NCBI GenBank assembly: GCA_029216955.1
Contig: JANAVB010044018.1
Coordinates: forward strand, 1,252,621-1,316,620
DNA from: Iris pallida
Lineage: Eukaryota > Streptophyta > Magnoliopsida > Asparagales > Iridaceae
Direction: 5' to 3'
DNA: 64,000 bases
Below the pieces are notes generated by a model. It saw nothing but the letters and a program-made list of their open reading frames with translations. It had not been told where the DNA came from and did not search any database. This document shows positions 47,250 through 58,468 of this stretch, one piece after another. The translations under genes were made by a program, and so were the position numbers. Every line of letters starts with the position of its first letter. Position 1 is the stretch's first letter.

Positions 47250-48797
47250 ATGGCAGCCGTGAAATCAATATTCAACGGTGAAGGGCAATCCACAAATAAA
47301 CCCCCACTATTTTATGGTACAAACTATACCTATTGGAAAACACGGATGACTTTCTTCTTAAAGTCTCTTGACTTTGATCTTTGGTCTATAGTAATTAACG
47401 GTTATAAGAAACCGGCACCTACAGTGGTTGACGGCCAGCTTGTAGACAAGCCTCATGATAAATATACAGAAGTTGAAAAAGCTAAGGCTAGTCTAGATGC
47501 TCGTGCCATCAATGTACTGTTCTGTGCAATTGACAAAACGGAGTTCAACAGAGTTTCAACCTGTAAAACGTCTCACGAGATTTGGAAACTTCTTGAGGTA
47601 ACTCATAAAGGTACTTCCCAAGTGAAGGAATCCAAAATCAGTAGACTAACACAGGAATATAAATCTTTTAAGATAAAACCCGGTGAGTCAATTACACAGA
47701 TGTTCACACGTTTCTTTGATATTACTAATCCTTTACAATCTCTTAGTAAGGATTACAGCAATCATGAGAAGATCAGAAAAGTGCTACGGGCTCTAACCAA
47801 GAACTGGAACCCAAAGGCAACAGCAATCATTGAAGGAAACGATCTCACCACCATGTCTCTAGAAATATTGATAGGCAAGCTCATGACCCATGAACTTAAT
47901 CTACAAGAGTTTGAAGAAGCAACTCCAAAAGTAAAATCTATTGCCTTTAAATCTCAAGCCAGAAAATCAACATGTAATGATTCGGATGAAGAATCATCAA
48001 ATGGTGATGAACAAGCCCTACTAGTAAAGAACTTCAAGAAATTCCTAAATTTTGAGAAATCAAACAGAAGGAAGAGAGATATTCAAGAAAGTAATAAAGA
48101 TGAAACCATATGCTTTGGACGCAAGAAGTCAGGACATATGAAGAAGGACTGCCCAACTTCAAAGAAAAACAGTCCATATGACAGATCAAGATCAAGTAGA
48201 AAAGCAATAAACAGTCGAAAGTATGCTAACACAAGCATCTGGCATGAAAGTGATGCCAGTGATACAGAGAAAGAAGACAGACCCTGCGAAAATGCCAATG
48301 TCTGTCTTATGGCATTTGATAAGGTATCCTCAAACCCTCTATATGATGATTTTACTTTCGATGAATTAGAAAATGCCTTTAGCGAATTATTTAAAGATCA
48401 CATAACTGTGATTGACAAGTATAAGCAATCTCGAAAAGAGATTAAGGCATACACAACCAAGATAGCTAGACTGTCCAATCTTATTGAAGATATTAAAGAG
48501 ACGTCTACTACCGGTAACACGGAAGAGATAGCCAAACTCAAGGTAGACTATCATGAGGCTATCCTTAAGGTTGAAAAGAAAGAAAGAGACTATGTCAAGA
48601 TACAAGAGTTATATGACATAGAGAAGAAGAAGCACTTAGTCACAGAACAAAGACTCTCAGATATGACTGCTAGATATGAAGAGTCTGTCGCGATTTCTAA
48701 AAAGTTAGAAATCAAGTTAGGCAAACAGGCAATACATGTGACACAGCCTAAGTTTAGTCCTAATGCCAAGCATACACCTAAGAGGACTAAAAATTAG
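47250..48797 (+). CDS. gag: Element E Gag, SIRE-type copia, 515 aa
   Basis: Structural protein of virus-like particles. The ATG at 47250 is the first in frame after the primer site. The N-terminal half (about residues 20-220) is a UBN2-like copia gag domain with YWKTRM and CKTSHEIWKLL segments. A zinc-knuckle-like motif near residue 292 (CFGRKKSGHMKKDC) has Arg in place of the second Cys, so metal binding is doubtful. The C-terminal third is charged and predicted coiled coil (KLKVDYHEAILKVEKKERD), as is usual in SIRE-type gag. It ends in TAG at 48798, with pol in the same frame just after. The only undamaged long frame of this element. Confidence 0.8.
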   Translation: MAAVKSIFNGEGQSTNKPPLFYGTNYTYWKTRMTFFLKSLDFDLWSIVINGYKKPAPTVVDGQLVDKPHDKYTEVEKAKASLDARAINVLFCAIDKTEFNRVSTCKTSHEIWKLLEVTHKGTSQVKESKISRLTQEYKSFKIKPGESITQMFTRFFDITNPLQSLSKDYSNHEKIRKVLRALTKNWNPKATAIIEGNDLTTMSLEILIGKLMTHELNLQEFEEATPKVKSIAFKSQARKSTCNDSDEESSNGDEQALLVKNFKKFLNFEKSNRRKRDIQESNKDETICFGRKKSGHMKKDCPTSKKNSPYDRSRSSRKAINSRKYANTSIWHESDASDTEKEDRPCENANVCLMAFDKVSSNPLYDDFTFDELENAFSELFKDHITVIDKYKQSRKEIKAYTTKIARLSNLIEDIKETSTTGNTEEIAKLKVDYHEAILKVEKKERDYVKIQELYDIEKKKHLVTEQRLSDMTARYEESVAISKKLEIKLGKQAIHVTQPKFSPNAKHTPKRTKN

Positions 48798-48800
48798 AAA

Positions 48801-51800
48801 GCAAGAAAGAAACACGACTATCACCATGCTTTCACTTATAGGTTTTCCAAGAAATCAAACAAGCATGTCAACACAGTTTCAACCACTACTGGTTCTAAAC
48901 TAACTTGCACATATTGTGGTACACATGGACACATATCACAGTATTTCTTAGCAAGAAAACTTGTTGACAATCACACTTTAATCTGGAGACCTAAAACTAA
49001 TCAATATGGACCCTTCAGTAAATAGGTACCAAATGATTCATCTACTTATTTTGTAGGTGGACCCCCAACCCTCTCATGCTAAAAGCAAATGGATCCTCGA
49101 TAGCGGATGTTCGCGGCACATGACTAGTAATGCATCTTTGTTCGCCACGCTATCGATGAAAAAAGAAGGATACGTCTCCTTCGGAAATAATTTGAGAGGT
49201 GATATTATCGGTAATTGTACTGTCGGTATTTCTCCTTATCTAGTAATAAAGGATGTTTGTCTAGTAACAGAATTGAAACATAACCTACTGAGCATAAGTC
49301 ATTTGGCTGATAATGGTTATGGTATCAATTTTGTGAAAGACAAATGTACCATATATGATATGTCATCTGGTAATCCCGTATATAAAGGGATTAGAGAAGA
49401 CAACATTTATGTTTTCTTTTTTGGAGAGTACTAATAATGCAGGTAGATGCCTAGTAGCTAATCTAGATGAAAGCTGACTATGGCACATGAGACTAGGGCA
49501 TACAAATATGGATACTATCTCACGACTAAGCACTAAGAAGTTGGTAAAATGACTCCCCGAGATTCCATTCAAGAGAGATATGGTATGTGCTGACTGTGAA
49601 AAGAACAAAGCACATAGGTCTATATTTAAATCCATCAACACTGTAAGTACTTCTAGACCTTTGCAGTTGATACATATGGATTTATTTGGTCATAGTAGTT
49701 GGCGGTAAGCTCTACGCTTTTGTAATTGTTGATAATTTCTCTCGCTTTACTTGGGTTTACTTTTTATCAAACAAAAGTGATGCTACTTTTGAATTTTAGA
49801 TATTTTGCAAAAAGGTACAAAATGAAAAAAGGCTTCATGATTACTCGTATCCGAAGTGAACATGGTGGCGAATTCGTAAATTCTGATTTCAAAAAGTTTT
49901 GTGATGATAGTGGATATTACCACGAATTTTCTTGTCCTAGAACTCCCCAACAGAATGGTATTGTGGAGCAAAAAAACCATACTCTAAGCGAAATGGCTAG
50001 AGTCATGCTGAATCAGCATAATCTTCCTAAGTATTGTTGGGCAGAAGCTGTTAGCATAACCTGTCATGTTTTAAATAGGGTATTAATTAGACCTTTCTCG
50101 AAGAAAACACCATATGAACTTTGGTTTGGAAGGATTCCAAACATTTCTTACTTCAAAATTCTTGGATGTCGCTGTTTTATCCTGAACACCAAGGATAACT
50201 TGGGAAAGTTCGACTCTAAAGCAGATGAAGGAATATTTCTCGGATATGCTGCTAAGAGTAAGGGATATAGAATTTTTAATAAAAGATCTATGATTGTTGA
50301 AGAATCAATTAATGTTACTTTTGATGAGCTCAATAGTTACAGATCTAGCGACAGTGATGATGAAAATGTACAAGCAAAAACTGAAAAAAGTCCTGTGGAA
50401 GATCTGACTCAAAATTTTGATTCATTAAAGTTCTTACCAGATCATCCAGAGACACTCATCATAGGTGATGTATCAAAAGGTGTAAGTACACGCTCCTCTC
50501 TCAGGGATTATGAAATAGCAGCAAATGTAGCTTTTATTTCTCAAATAGAACCTAAGAATATAGATCATGCCTTTTCTGATGAGTTTTGGATTGATGCCAT
50601 GCAAGAGGAACTAAATCAATTTGAGAGAAACCAAGTTTGGGAACTCGTTCCTAAACCTATTGGTCAATCAATAATTGGTACCAAATGGGTGTTCCAAAAT
50701 AAACTTAGTGAAGATGGACAAGTTCTACGCAACAAAGCACGTCTAGTGGCACAAGGTTGTAATCAAGAAGAAGGTATTGATTATGATGAGACATATGCTC
50801 ATGTTGCTAGACTAGAAGCCATCCGCATGTTTTGTGCATTTGTATGTTTTAATGATTTTAAATTATTTCAAATGGACGTAAAAAGTGTATTTTTGAACGG
50901 ATTTTTAAAAGAGGAAGTTTTTGTGAAACAATCCCCTGGTTTTGAAGATTTTCAAAAACCTGATCACGTCTTCAAGCTTAAGAAAGCACTCTATGGACTC
51001 AAACAGGCACATCGTGCTTGGTATGAACGCCTAAGTGCCTTCTTACTTGATAATGGTTTTTCAAAAGGAAGAGTTGATACAACTTTGTTTATCAAATCTT
51101 TAAATGATGACATTCTCCTTGTGCAAATATATGTAGATGACATTATATTGGTTCTACTAATGAAAAACTGTGCCAAGATTTTGCTAAGTGTATGCAGAGT
51201 GAATTTGAGATGAGTATGATGGGAGAGCTAAACTTCTTACTAGGACTTCAGATCAAACAACACTCAAAGGGAATATTCATCAACCAAGCCAAGTATACGA
51301 AGGACATACTGAAAAAGTATGACTTCGATAATGTAAAGCCAATCGAAACTCCAATGGCTACATCCACAAAGCTTGATTCTGATAAAAGTGGCAAACCTGT
51401 CGACCAGCGTAAGTATCGAAGTATGATTGGTAGCTTATTATATTTAACTGCTAGTCGTCCTAATATTATGTTCAGTGTTTGCATTTGTGCACGATACCAG
51501 GCAAATCGTAAGGAATCACACCAAAGTGTCGTTAAGTGTATCTTCCGATACCTTAAAAGAACTTCTACAGTCGGCTTGTGGTATCCTAAAACCAAATCCT
51601 TTGACCTCATAGACTCGGATGCGGATTTTGCAGGATGCAAAGTAGACCGTAAAAGTACCAGCGGTACGTGTCATTTCCTAGGAAAGGCCTTAGTCTCTTG
51701 GTTTAGCAAGAAGCAAAATTCTGTAGCATTATCAACTACTAAGGCTGAATATATCGCCGCAGGACGTTGCTGTGCTCAAATTTTGTGGATGAAGCAAACC

Positions 51801-52060
51801 CTAGAAGACTATAATTTGTACTACACTAAGATTCACATTTATTGTGATAACACTAGCACCATTAATTTGACTAAGAACCCTGTATGTCACTCACGCACAA
51901 AATACATTGAGATACATCATCACTTTTTTACGTGATCATCAACAACACGGGGATATCTGCTTAGAGTTTATTGACACAGATCATCAACTAGCAGACATAT
52001 TCACAAAACCACTAGCGGAAGACCGTTTTAACATAATGAGGTGAGAGCTCGGTATACTTG
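48801..52060 (+). pseudogene. pol: Element E Pol (protease, integrase, RT, RNase H), broken
   Basis: A second knuckle near 48910 (CTYCGTHGHISQYF) has lost its last Cys. Protease: WILDSGCSRHMT at about 49090. GAG-pre-integrase: WHMRLGH near 49482 and CADCEKNK near 49588. Integrase: HMDLFG near 49673, RSEHGGEF near 49852 (the second catalytic Asp is Glu) and NGIVEQKN near 49950. RT: LYGLKQAHRAWY near 50990 and YVDDI near 51130. RNase H: DADFAG near 51616 and STTKAEY near 51735. Breaks: frameshifts near 49025-49057, 49430, 49700 and 51170, and stops near 49475, 49549 and 52041. Colinear with normal copia order. Confidence 0.85.
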
Positions 52061-52121
52061 AATTTTCAGATTCACAGTGTAGTATGGTAATTAAATTTAA
52101 TTTTATGACTCGAAACTTCGA

Positions 52122-52155
52122 CACTACACCAAAATGGACAATTTGCGACACTATG
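52122..52155 (+). repeat. Left terminal inverted repeat of the CACTA element
   Basis: CACTACACCAAAATGGACAA and the following bases. Its first 14 bases would pair with the presumed right end; only the inner part (CAAAAT) can be seen in the window. CGA (52119-52121) is the likely 3 bp target copy. Confidence 0.6.
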
Positions 52156-52169
52156 TGTTGTCCAACAAC

Positions 52170-52275
52170 GACGGAGTAAAGCTGTCATTGAATTTTTGAC
52201 GGATTAAAACCGTCGTTTAATATCAGATCTATTTCACTTGAGTAATAGAATTAGCTTTGACGGAGTGAAACCGTC
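52170..52275. repeat. Left subterminal 17 bp palindromic repeats (three copies)
   Basis: GACGGAGTAAAGCTGTC (52170-52186), GACGGATTAAAACCGTC (52198-52214) and GACGGAGTGAAACCGTC (52259-52275), each an imperfect palindrome. In CACTA elements such repeats bind the element's regulatory protein. Confidence 0.75.
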
Positions 52276-53263
52276 TTTTGACATTGAAAATAATGTTGAA
52301 AAATTAGCTGCGAAAATTTTAGATCCCTACTATTAAACAAAACCGCTAAACTCCCCTTCCAAACCCGCGCTCACGAAATTTTTTTTCCCCTCTCAGAAGT
52401 CAGAACTTCTCTCCTCCCCTCAAAACCCTCCAAATCCGGCGCTGGAACACCATCCCAAACCCGGCGGTGGAAATATAATGTTGCTAATATTTTGAAAATT
52501 TATTCATTTTCTATCAATATTTGGGCGGCAAGTAAAATTTGGCTGCAGTACTTTAGGCGGAAAAATATAATAAGATGCCAAGGTCTAGGCAGCAACTGCT
52601 ATTGAAGGAGTCTCTTTCGCTCTCCTCTCTTCTCTTTCTTGGATACTGATGAACCCCTCTTCTCTCTTTCTTGGCCACTGGTGAACCCCTTTCCTCTCTT
52701 CCACTCTCCTCTCTTCTCAGTTTTATTTTTTCTAGGGTTCTAATTTGGGGATTTTCTTCATTTGTATCCGAAGGTTATGGAATCCGATGGTATGCTTCGA
52801 CCGTCGTGGTTAAGGGCTCCAGCCATCTCTCTCGCAAGGACACAGGCGGAAGATCGTTGGGACCAATTTAAACAATTTTGAGGTACATCTATCTTACATA
52901 ATCTTTGACCCATCCAAAATAGTTCTGTGGATTTTTGGTAAAGAGTGATATGGAATGGTAACATAAAATTTTGTAATGATTATCACGAAAAAGAGAAAAG
53001 ACATTATGTGATGATTCTTAAGATATGTAACATTACAGAAGGTCTGGATGACACTTTAGTCTCCTATTTTTCAATAATACAATGCTATGTATATCAAATC
53101 TTACTATTAAGCATTTGGACAATATGTTTTTTGAAACAGTGTGAATTTCATCTTTTGTAGTGGGCTATGCAAAGTTTTGATACATTATCGATTGGCTTGA
53201 ATTTGATCTACAAATCTTGCTCTTAAAGGGACTTTTCTAGGGAATATTTTTTTGAAGAAAATA
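52276..53263. other. CACTA interior without a recognised gene
   Basis: Includes a CT-rich stretch (52610-52740) and a short frame from ATG at 52776 to a stop near 52881, in a leader-like context. This may be a captured 5' UTR and first exon, but I do not recognise the protein. The rest looks like intron. Confidence 0.4.
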
Positions 53264-53418
53264 ATCAAGGCAAGAATCAAGCCCCAAGATTTGCTGCAAC
53301 AAAGCAAAAAGAAAAAGACCCCATCTAGAATCAGTGTCACCACAATCATTGTTTTCACTCTCATCGTTATTTTGATATCACTATCACGAAATGCCACTTA
53401 TCGGTACTGGTACCCAAG
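53264..53418 (+). pseudogene. Captured exon: N-terminus of a CYP21-4-like cyclophilin (tentative)
   Basis: It encodes a basic start (KARIKPQDLLQQSKKKK) followed by RISVTTIIVFTLIVILIS, a membrane segment, and RYWYPR, ending at a good donor (AAG/GTTAGT). This resembles the membrane-anchored N-terminus of plant Golgi cyclophilins of the CYP21-4 type. The start codon is not present (ATC at the expected place), and no cyclophilin domain follows. The match is from memory of the family, so the name is tentative. Confidence 0.45.
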
Positions 53419-55500
53419 GTTAGTTTCTATAATGTAAAGCTAATTTTTTTTTCAAATATACCTTTATTTTATAAGAGAATGCTATTTTTGACTTATGCTA
53501 CATGATATATTAATTTGCTGGTATTGTTTTTTCTTTTATGCCAGATTTCAGTTTCTGGTCAATTTTATTGCTTTATTTATACTCTTTCGTGGTGGAGTAA
53601 ACTCAAGATTGCTACATGGTAGATGCAGTTACGATTATTCTGCCAATGAAAGAAATCCTCTTGATATATACTTCATCCTTTTTTGCATGTTTTTGTGCCT
53701 ATCAAATGTTTGATGTAATGCAACCCTTTTTTGGCTGATTCAATATAAGGAGTTAAGAATCCTAAATCAACCAAGTTGGACTATTGACAATTCTAGTTTG
53801 TTCTTCTACCACACTCCTGAACTGTGTTAACACCAAAATATATTTTGTGTCAGGAGTGATTTATTGAAGATTTGGAAATCCATTTTTTCTTCAGAAAAGA
53901 GTATTCCCAAGGTTAAATCCCTTGACCTCTCCTCGTACCATAGGCCAACCACTTGGTTGCCTAACCTTTAGGTGACTAGCATATGTTCCTATCAGAATAT
54001 TTGAGAGTGTAACAAGTTCTCATGATGACCGACAATGTTTGTGGGGTTACTTGCTAGTTACCACAAGAACTTTTCTTTTTGGAGCTTGTAGAAAAGAAGA
54101 CTACATTGAATATAATTGGGATTATTTCATTAAGGCTCTAGGCCAAGCATTATATAGAAAATATACAAGCGCTAAGGATAGAATAGACAACTAGATAATA
54201 GTTGCCTATTGACATCACTATACCTAAAAAATGAGAATACACATTCTTCTCGAGAGCTAAACTTCTGTGAGAAGCTTATGGAAGCATTAAAGAAGACTGG
54301 CACACACTAGTAGATGATGAAGATATAATGTCCAATCCAGACTATGAGACGCATATGGAAGCATTAAGAAGACTGACACACAACAATACCAGAGGAACTC
54401 CAAAAGTGGGATAAGGAAGACACCTAGTGGAACAAGTAAGACCCCTTCTAACCCCAAGAAGGGTCTTAGACTTATAAAGGGGAACAAAAAATGTTAGATG
54501 TCTATCCTAACATGCAATGTCAGGGGAATTAATTCAGGTGAAGAATGGACTTGAGCAGGGTTTTTTTTTTCCAAAAGGAAAAGTCTCAAAAATGGTTCTG
54601 AATGTGGAACAATTATTCCAGGTGATTGGTTAAACACATAAGAAAAAGAACCCAAATGGGATACAAATTTTACGTGGAAACCCAAATTAGGAAAAGCATA
54701 TTTTGTTTTCTTCTTCCATTATTTTCGAATGATTCAAAATACATGATGATCGGATGCTATTTATAAGCACCCTAGAAACCTTCTTTGGTACAAGTAATAG
54801 ACAAAATCCTCAAAATACTCGTCTTTCTGGTACACAAAGTGCAATTTACACCCAAAAATTCAAATTCAGGTCAGACTCGAAGCGGTTCGGAAGAGTCTTA
54901 CCAACCGTCTTGGCGGCTAGTGGGTTTTGTTAAGATTCAAGACATCCCAACATAAATTTCAGAGTGCAAATATGATTTGTATTAGTTATTTGGCAACATT
55001 GAAGTTTGAAACCTATGCGACCTAAGGAATGATATGCGACTTGGGTTGCAAAAGTTTGTAGAAACTTGAATGATTGTGATGTTGGAGGGTTGTTTATTCA
55101 TGTGAATTGGCATTGATAGACTTTTATTGGTTTAGTATTAATCAAACATCACTTTCTAAGTTTAATGAGGGCCATCTTATTGTTTGGATGCTAAAACCAT
55201 CTCCTTGGAAGGAGAAGTTGCCTTATGAAGGCTCTGTTTATTAATGGTAGAATAAATATACCAGTGATAGTCTTTCATTTGCATTTAGTGGATGCAAGAG
55301 TTATTAATAGGTCACTTGGGGAACAACAATTTCTGCAATCCTCTAAAAGTTGCTGCAAATTTGACTGTACCGAAATGTGGCATTGTTTACTTTTATTCAT
55401 TTAGTGGATTCATCTTAAGATTTAATCAGGAAAACATCTTTATTCATAAATCTTTCTCTTGGTTGTTAATATTGTTTCTTTTGATATATACACTTTGTGT
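53419..55500. other. CACTA interior without a recognised gene
   Basis: AT-rich, intron-like sequence. A 22-23 bp piece with ATGGAAGCATTAA occurs twice (near 54278 and 54357). No frame over about 75 codons, and none with protein character. Confidence 0.5.
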
Positions 55501-55506
55501 TCATTA

Positions 55507-56019
55507 GAATCTATGTCAATTTACACATCTATTGGGTGAAAGATATACTCCTTTTGTAACTTTGTTTAAGAATTTTGCTAGAGGTTTTATTGCCAAGATT
55601 GATGCTTTTGAGAAGAAAGATGGAATAAAGCTCCCAAGCTTTTGAGGAGAAAGATGGGCAAAAGGAGGACTCACTTGATACTTCATTCCAGATCCTTTCA
55701 CTGGATGTATGTTTTTCTTATATACTGAAATTGAATTTATATTATTGCGTTACATCTCACTCAAGATTGCTCTTTTTTTTACTGTTCCAGCTAGTGCTTA
55801 TATTCCTGGACAATCATCCGTGTCATTAGGTATGCATTACATGATTATTTCAACTTTGTAAGTGGATGAATTTGCTGGTAACTTGTTTATTGGATACTGC
55901 CGATGAAATATTATTTCTGAAGTATGAATACTATTTGATGTTTTTTTGCTTATTCTAGCTTATTTTCTTTGTCCATTACAGGCACTGCAACTAAACCTAC
56001 ATTCAAGCAAATTCCAAAG
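55507..56019 (+). pseudogene. Captured exons of an unrecognised gene
   Basis: Between about 55510 and 55640 a frame reads LLGERYTPFVTLFKNFARG and IDAFEKKDGIKLPSF, then a stop. Two short exons with good splice sites follow, 55791-55829 and 55982-56019. They join in frame to give SAYIPGQSSVSLGTATKP and then TFKQIPK. The composition and splice sites look like real exons, but I cannot name the gene. The two parts need not come from the same gene. Confidence 0.45.
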
Positions 56020-56444
56020 GTAGCCTGTTTCACCATTTAATTTGTTTTATTCATTAGCTAAGAATAAAACTTCAATGTTGACCCAGAAAGAAATGTTTCG
56101 TCTACTGAAATTGGTTATTAGACAGTTGACACTCGGATGAATTGGAGAAATTTCAATTCAGTTTCAGCACTGCACTGCAGGAGTGACGTTGGTATTTGAT
56201 CCCCCGTAATTTTTTTCCTTGTGAAGTTGGTTGTCTATTTTTTTTCTTGTGAATATAGTATGCCAAACTATGGTTGTTGACACTGTTTTGGATATCCTTG
56301 ATTGCTTCCATATTAGTCTGTATCTGACCTTTGAATATCATTGTGTCAAAAATCAAGGTATTTTGGAATTATCTTATCCTTCTATGCTTTGTGGATTTTC
56401 TTTTTTCTCATTGAAAATGTTCTAAATTGATGAACAATCATGAT
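56020..56444. other. CACTA interior, intron-like
   Basis: No feature seen. It probably includes intron sequence of one of the flanking captured fragments. Confidence 0.4.
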
Positions 56445-57525
56445 AGACCAAAACTAAGCAAAGTCCAGTGGCATTATATAGTAATTGATGAAGGTCGTTG
56501 AATAAAGAATGCATCATGTAAGCTCAATGCAGACTTGAAGCATTATCAGAGCTCACACCGCTTGTTGTTGACAGAACACCTTTACAGGTATTCTTCTGTC
56601 CATAATTAGCTCATATGTTGCATGAATAGTGGCAATTGGCATGCCGTGACGTATTAATACACTGACATGGGTATGCCTCGGGTTTCTGTGTTTTGGTGCA
56701 TTTCTGTCATGAGTCTATACATGCTTGTCATGTACCCAATATTAAGCACCTATGCTACCTATCTTAACTTATACTCCAGTATTTGCATTTGTGCTAATCT
56801 TCGGTTGGCATTTTCATTGGCCGCGGTTGATATTATATCCTTTCTTCACCTCTCCATTTATTTAAACAACTGGTATGTAGTATTTTATTTTTCAATCTCC
56901 ATTGTCTTCTGCCCTTTCTTTAGGTCCTTCAGCGTGTTAAAAACTATTTAAAGGTCATTAAGATTTTTCATGCACTGGTCTTGTAATTTTCCTGTTGATG
57001 ATATTTACCTGTTACATTATGTGCAGAATAACCTTGAGGTGCTGTGGGCACTGCTTAATTTTTTATTACAAAATGTATTTAACTCATCAGAAGACTTTTC
57101 TCAGTGGTTCAATAAACCATTTGAGTGATTTTAAGACTGTTTTTCTTAGCATCATGTCTTCCCCACATTTATTGATGTCTGTGTACGACGGTTGCATATT
57201 TTGAGTAAGGTTTCCTTGATGTGTCTGAGACAATTGCCTATGTTAAGTCAACTATGTGCCAAACATCTTTTTACTAATTTCTATGTACTAAAAGTTTGCA
57301 TTCAGGTATATAAGTGTCTTCTGAACTTCCACATACATGTAACCATGTGAATACTAGGAAATGTTTGTACCAAAACTTTACCATGTCTAGGTTTGTAATT
57401 GTTGTCGCTTGCGAAAAGCAGAACCAGCCTCTCCCTACTTTCAGGGTCGATCTATTCACAATAGTGTTATGGAATTGTGGAACATATGCAATCACCCGTA
57501 CCTCAGCCAACTTCATGCTGAAGAG
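56445..57525 (+). pseudogene. Captured fragment of a SYD/BRM-type SNF2 chromatin-remodelling ATPase
   Basis: Three exons: 56445-56587 (LSKVQWHYIVIDEGR then KNASCKLNADLKHYQSSHRL, the DExH helicase box), 57027-57125 ([14 protein letters not shown] then [15 protein letters not shown]) and 57445-57525 (GRSIHNSVMELWNICNHPYL then SQLHAEE). These segments match the SNF2 helicase core of plant SYD/BRM-type proteins, with original acceptor and donor sites. Damage: TGA at 56499 (CGA expected after GH) and a base lost in the LLLTGTPLQ segment. Exons expected between the second and third pieces are missing. It is a gene fragment, not a gene. Confidence 0.8.
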
Positions 57526-57623
57526 GTATGCCTATATTGGACTTTGACTTATACTCGAGAGTAAATTCTAATATTGTCCTGTATTTGCCTGTTGGAATTT
57601 GTTTGTCTTGTCACACCCCTCAG

Positions 57624-58468
57624 GTAGACAGAATGCTGATTGTGCATTATCTAAGGCCACCTCAAGAGAGGGAAGAGAGGATGCGTCAATTTTATTGAAG
57701 TGAAACTGTGAGTTCATAAAGAGATTTTGATAGATTTTTTATGAATTCCTATATAACTTTTGCAATCTACAATTTCTTTCACTTCATTTACTCTTTTTAC
57801 AGCTGATAAATAATAAGTAGAACACATTGTCTTACATTTCTGCATCTTAAAACATTCAGATTGTTCGTTTTGACATGAATTTGGCAAATAAAGATGTTGG
57901 GATGTTAGCATTCACATCAGAACAAATTGTCGCGCCTTTCCTTCTTCCGGAGATAGTGATGCATTTATTCGTGCATATTTTTTGCTTATTGAATGAACCT
58001 GGAAATTAGAATGTCCACTTACTAAAAACTTGTTGCTGATATCTCTAACTCTTGAAATTCTTATTATTTAATGATAAATATATTTTTATCTTCATGAAGA
58101 AATTAAATAGGCCTACGCATAAAACTTCATTTAAGAAATGTAGATTCGCCTCATAGAGTGATCAAATTATATAATTTACACATAAATCAAACTGACTACT
58201 TCGAACTCGATTGTTTAAATTATAAGCTCATGTAATAATTTTTATTCAATGCATGCGACTTCTATATTGCAGTTTAGGTTAGCTACCAGATAAACTTATT
58301 TGTTTCCCCTTATTAACACTTTATTATCTTTTCCACGTGTTCAGGTGGAAAGGGTTCCGAGCATGTTAAATTGCGTTCTCCTACAACTTGTTGGGCCTCA
58401 AAGAAAATCACTTACTATAAAAGATCCTAAAAAATATAGGTTTAGACCAAAGCAATTGCTAAAGCATG
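57624..58468 (+). pseudogene. Captured fragment of a UFD2-type ubiquitin conjugation factor E4
   Basis: Three exons: 57624-57700 (RPPQEREERMRQF, then a stop), 57860-57952 (IVRFDMNLANKDVGMLAFTS then EQIVAPFLLPE) and 58345-58468 (VERVPSMLNCVLLQLVGPQR then KSLTIKDPKKYRFRPKQLL). The order and spacing match the Ufd2P core of plant UFD2/PUB-type E4 enzymes, which extend ubiquitin chains. The U-box is absent. The donor after 57952 reads AT instead of GT, so it would not splice normally. Confidence 0.85.

Larger units (their letters stand above)
46125..52121 (+). mobile_element. Element E: Ty1/copia retrotransposon, SIRE type, 5' part
   Basis: Order: LTR (46125-47195), primer site (47198-47212), gag (47250-48797), pol with protease, integrase, RT and RNase H (48801-52060). 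The gag start region (PPLFYGTNYTYWKTRM) and the LTR end with TTCACCCCCCTAGAGGTGC are typical of SIRE-type elements. A CACTA element is inserted at 52122, after pol, so the 3' LTR must lie beyond the window. Pol has several stops and frameshifts; gag is open. Confidence 0.8.

Noticed and set aside
52776..52881. Short ATG frame near the left end of the CACTA element as a transposase start
   Set aside because: Only about 34 codons and no resemblance to CACTA transposases; more likely a captured first exon, so it was listed only as an uncertain part of the interior.
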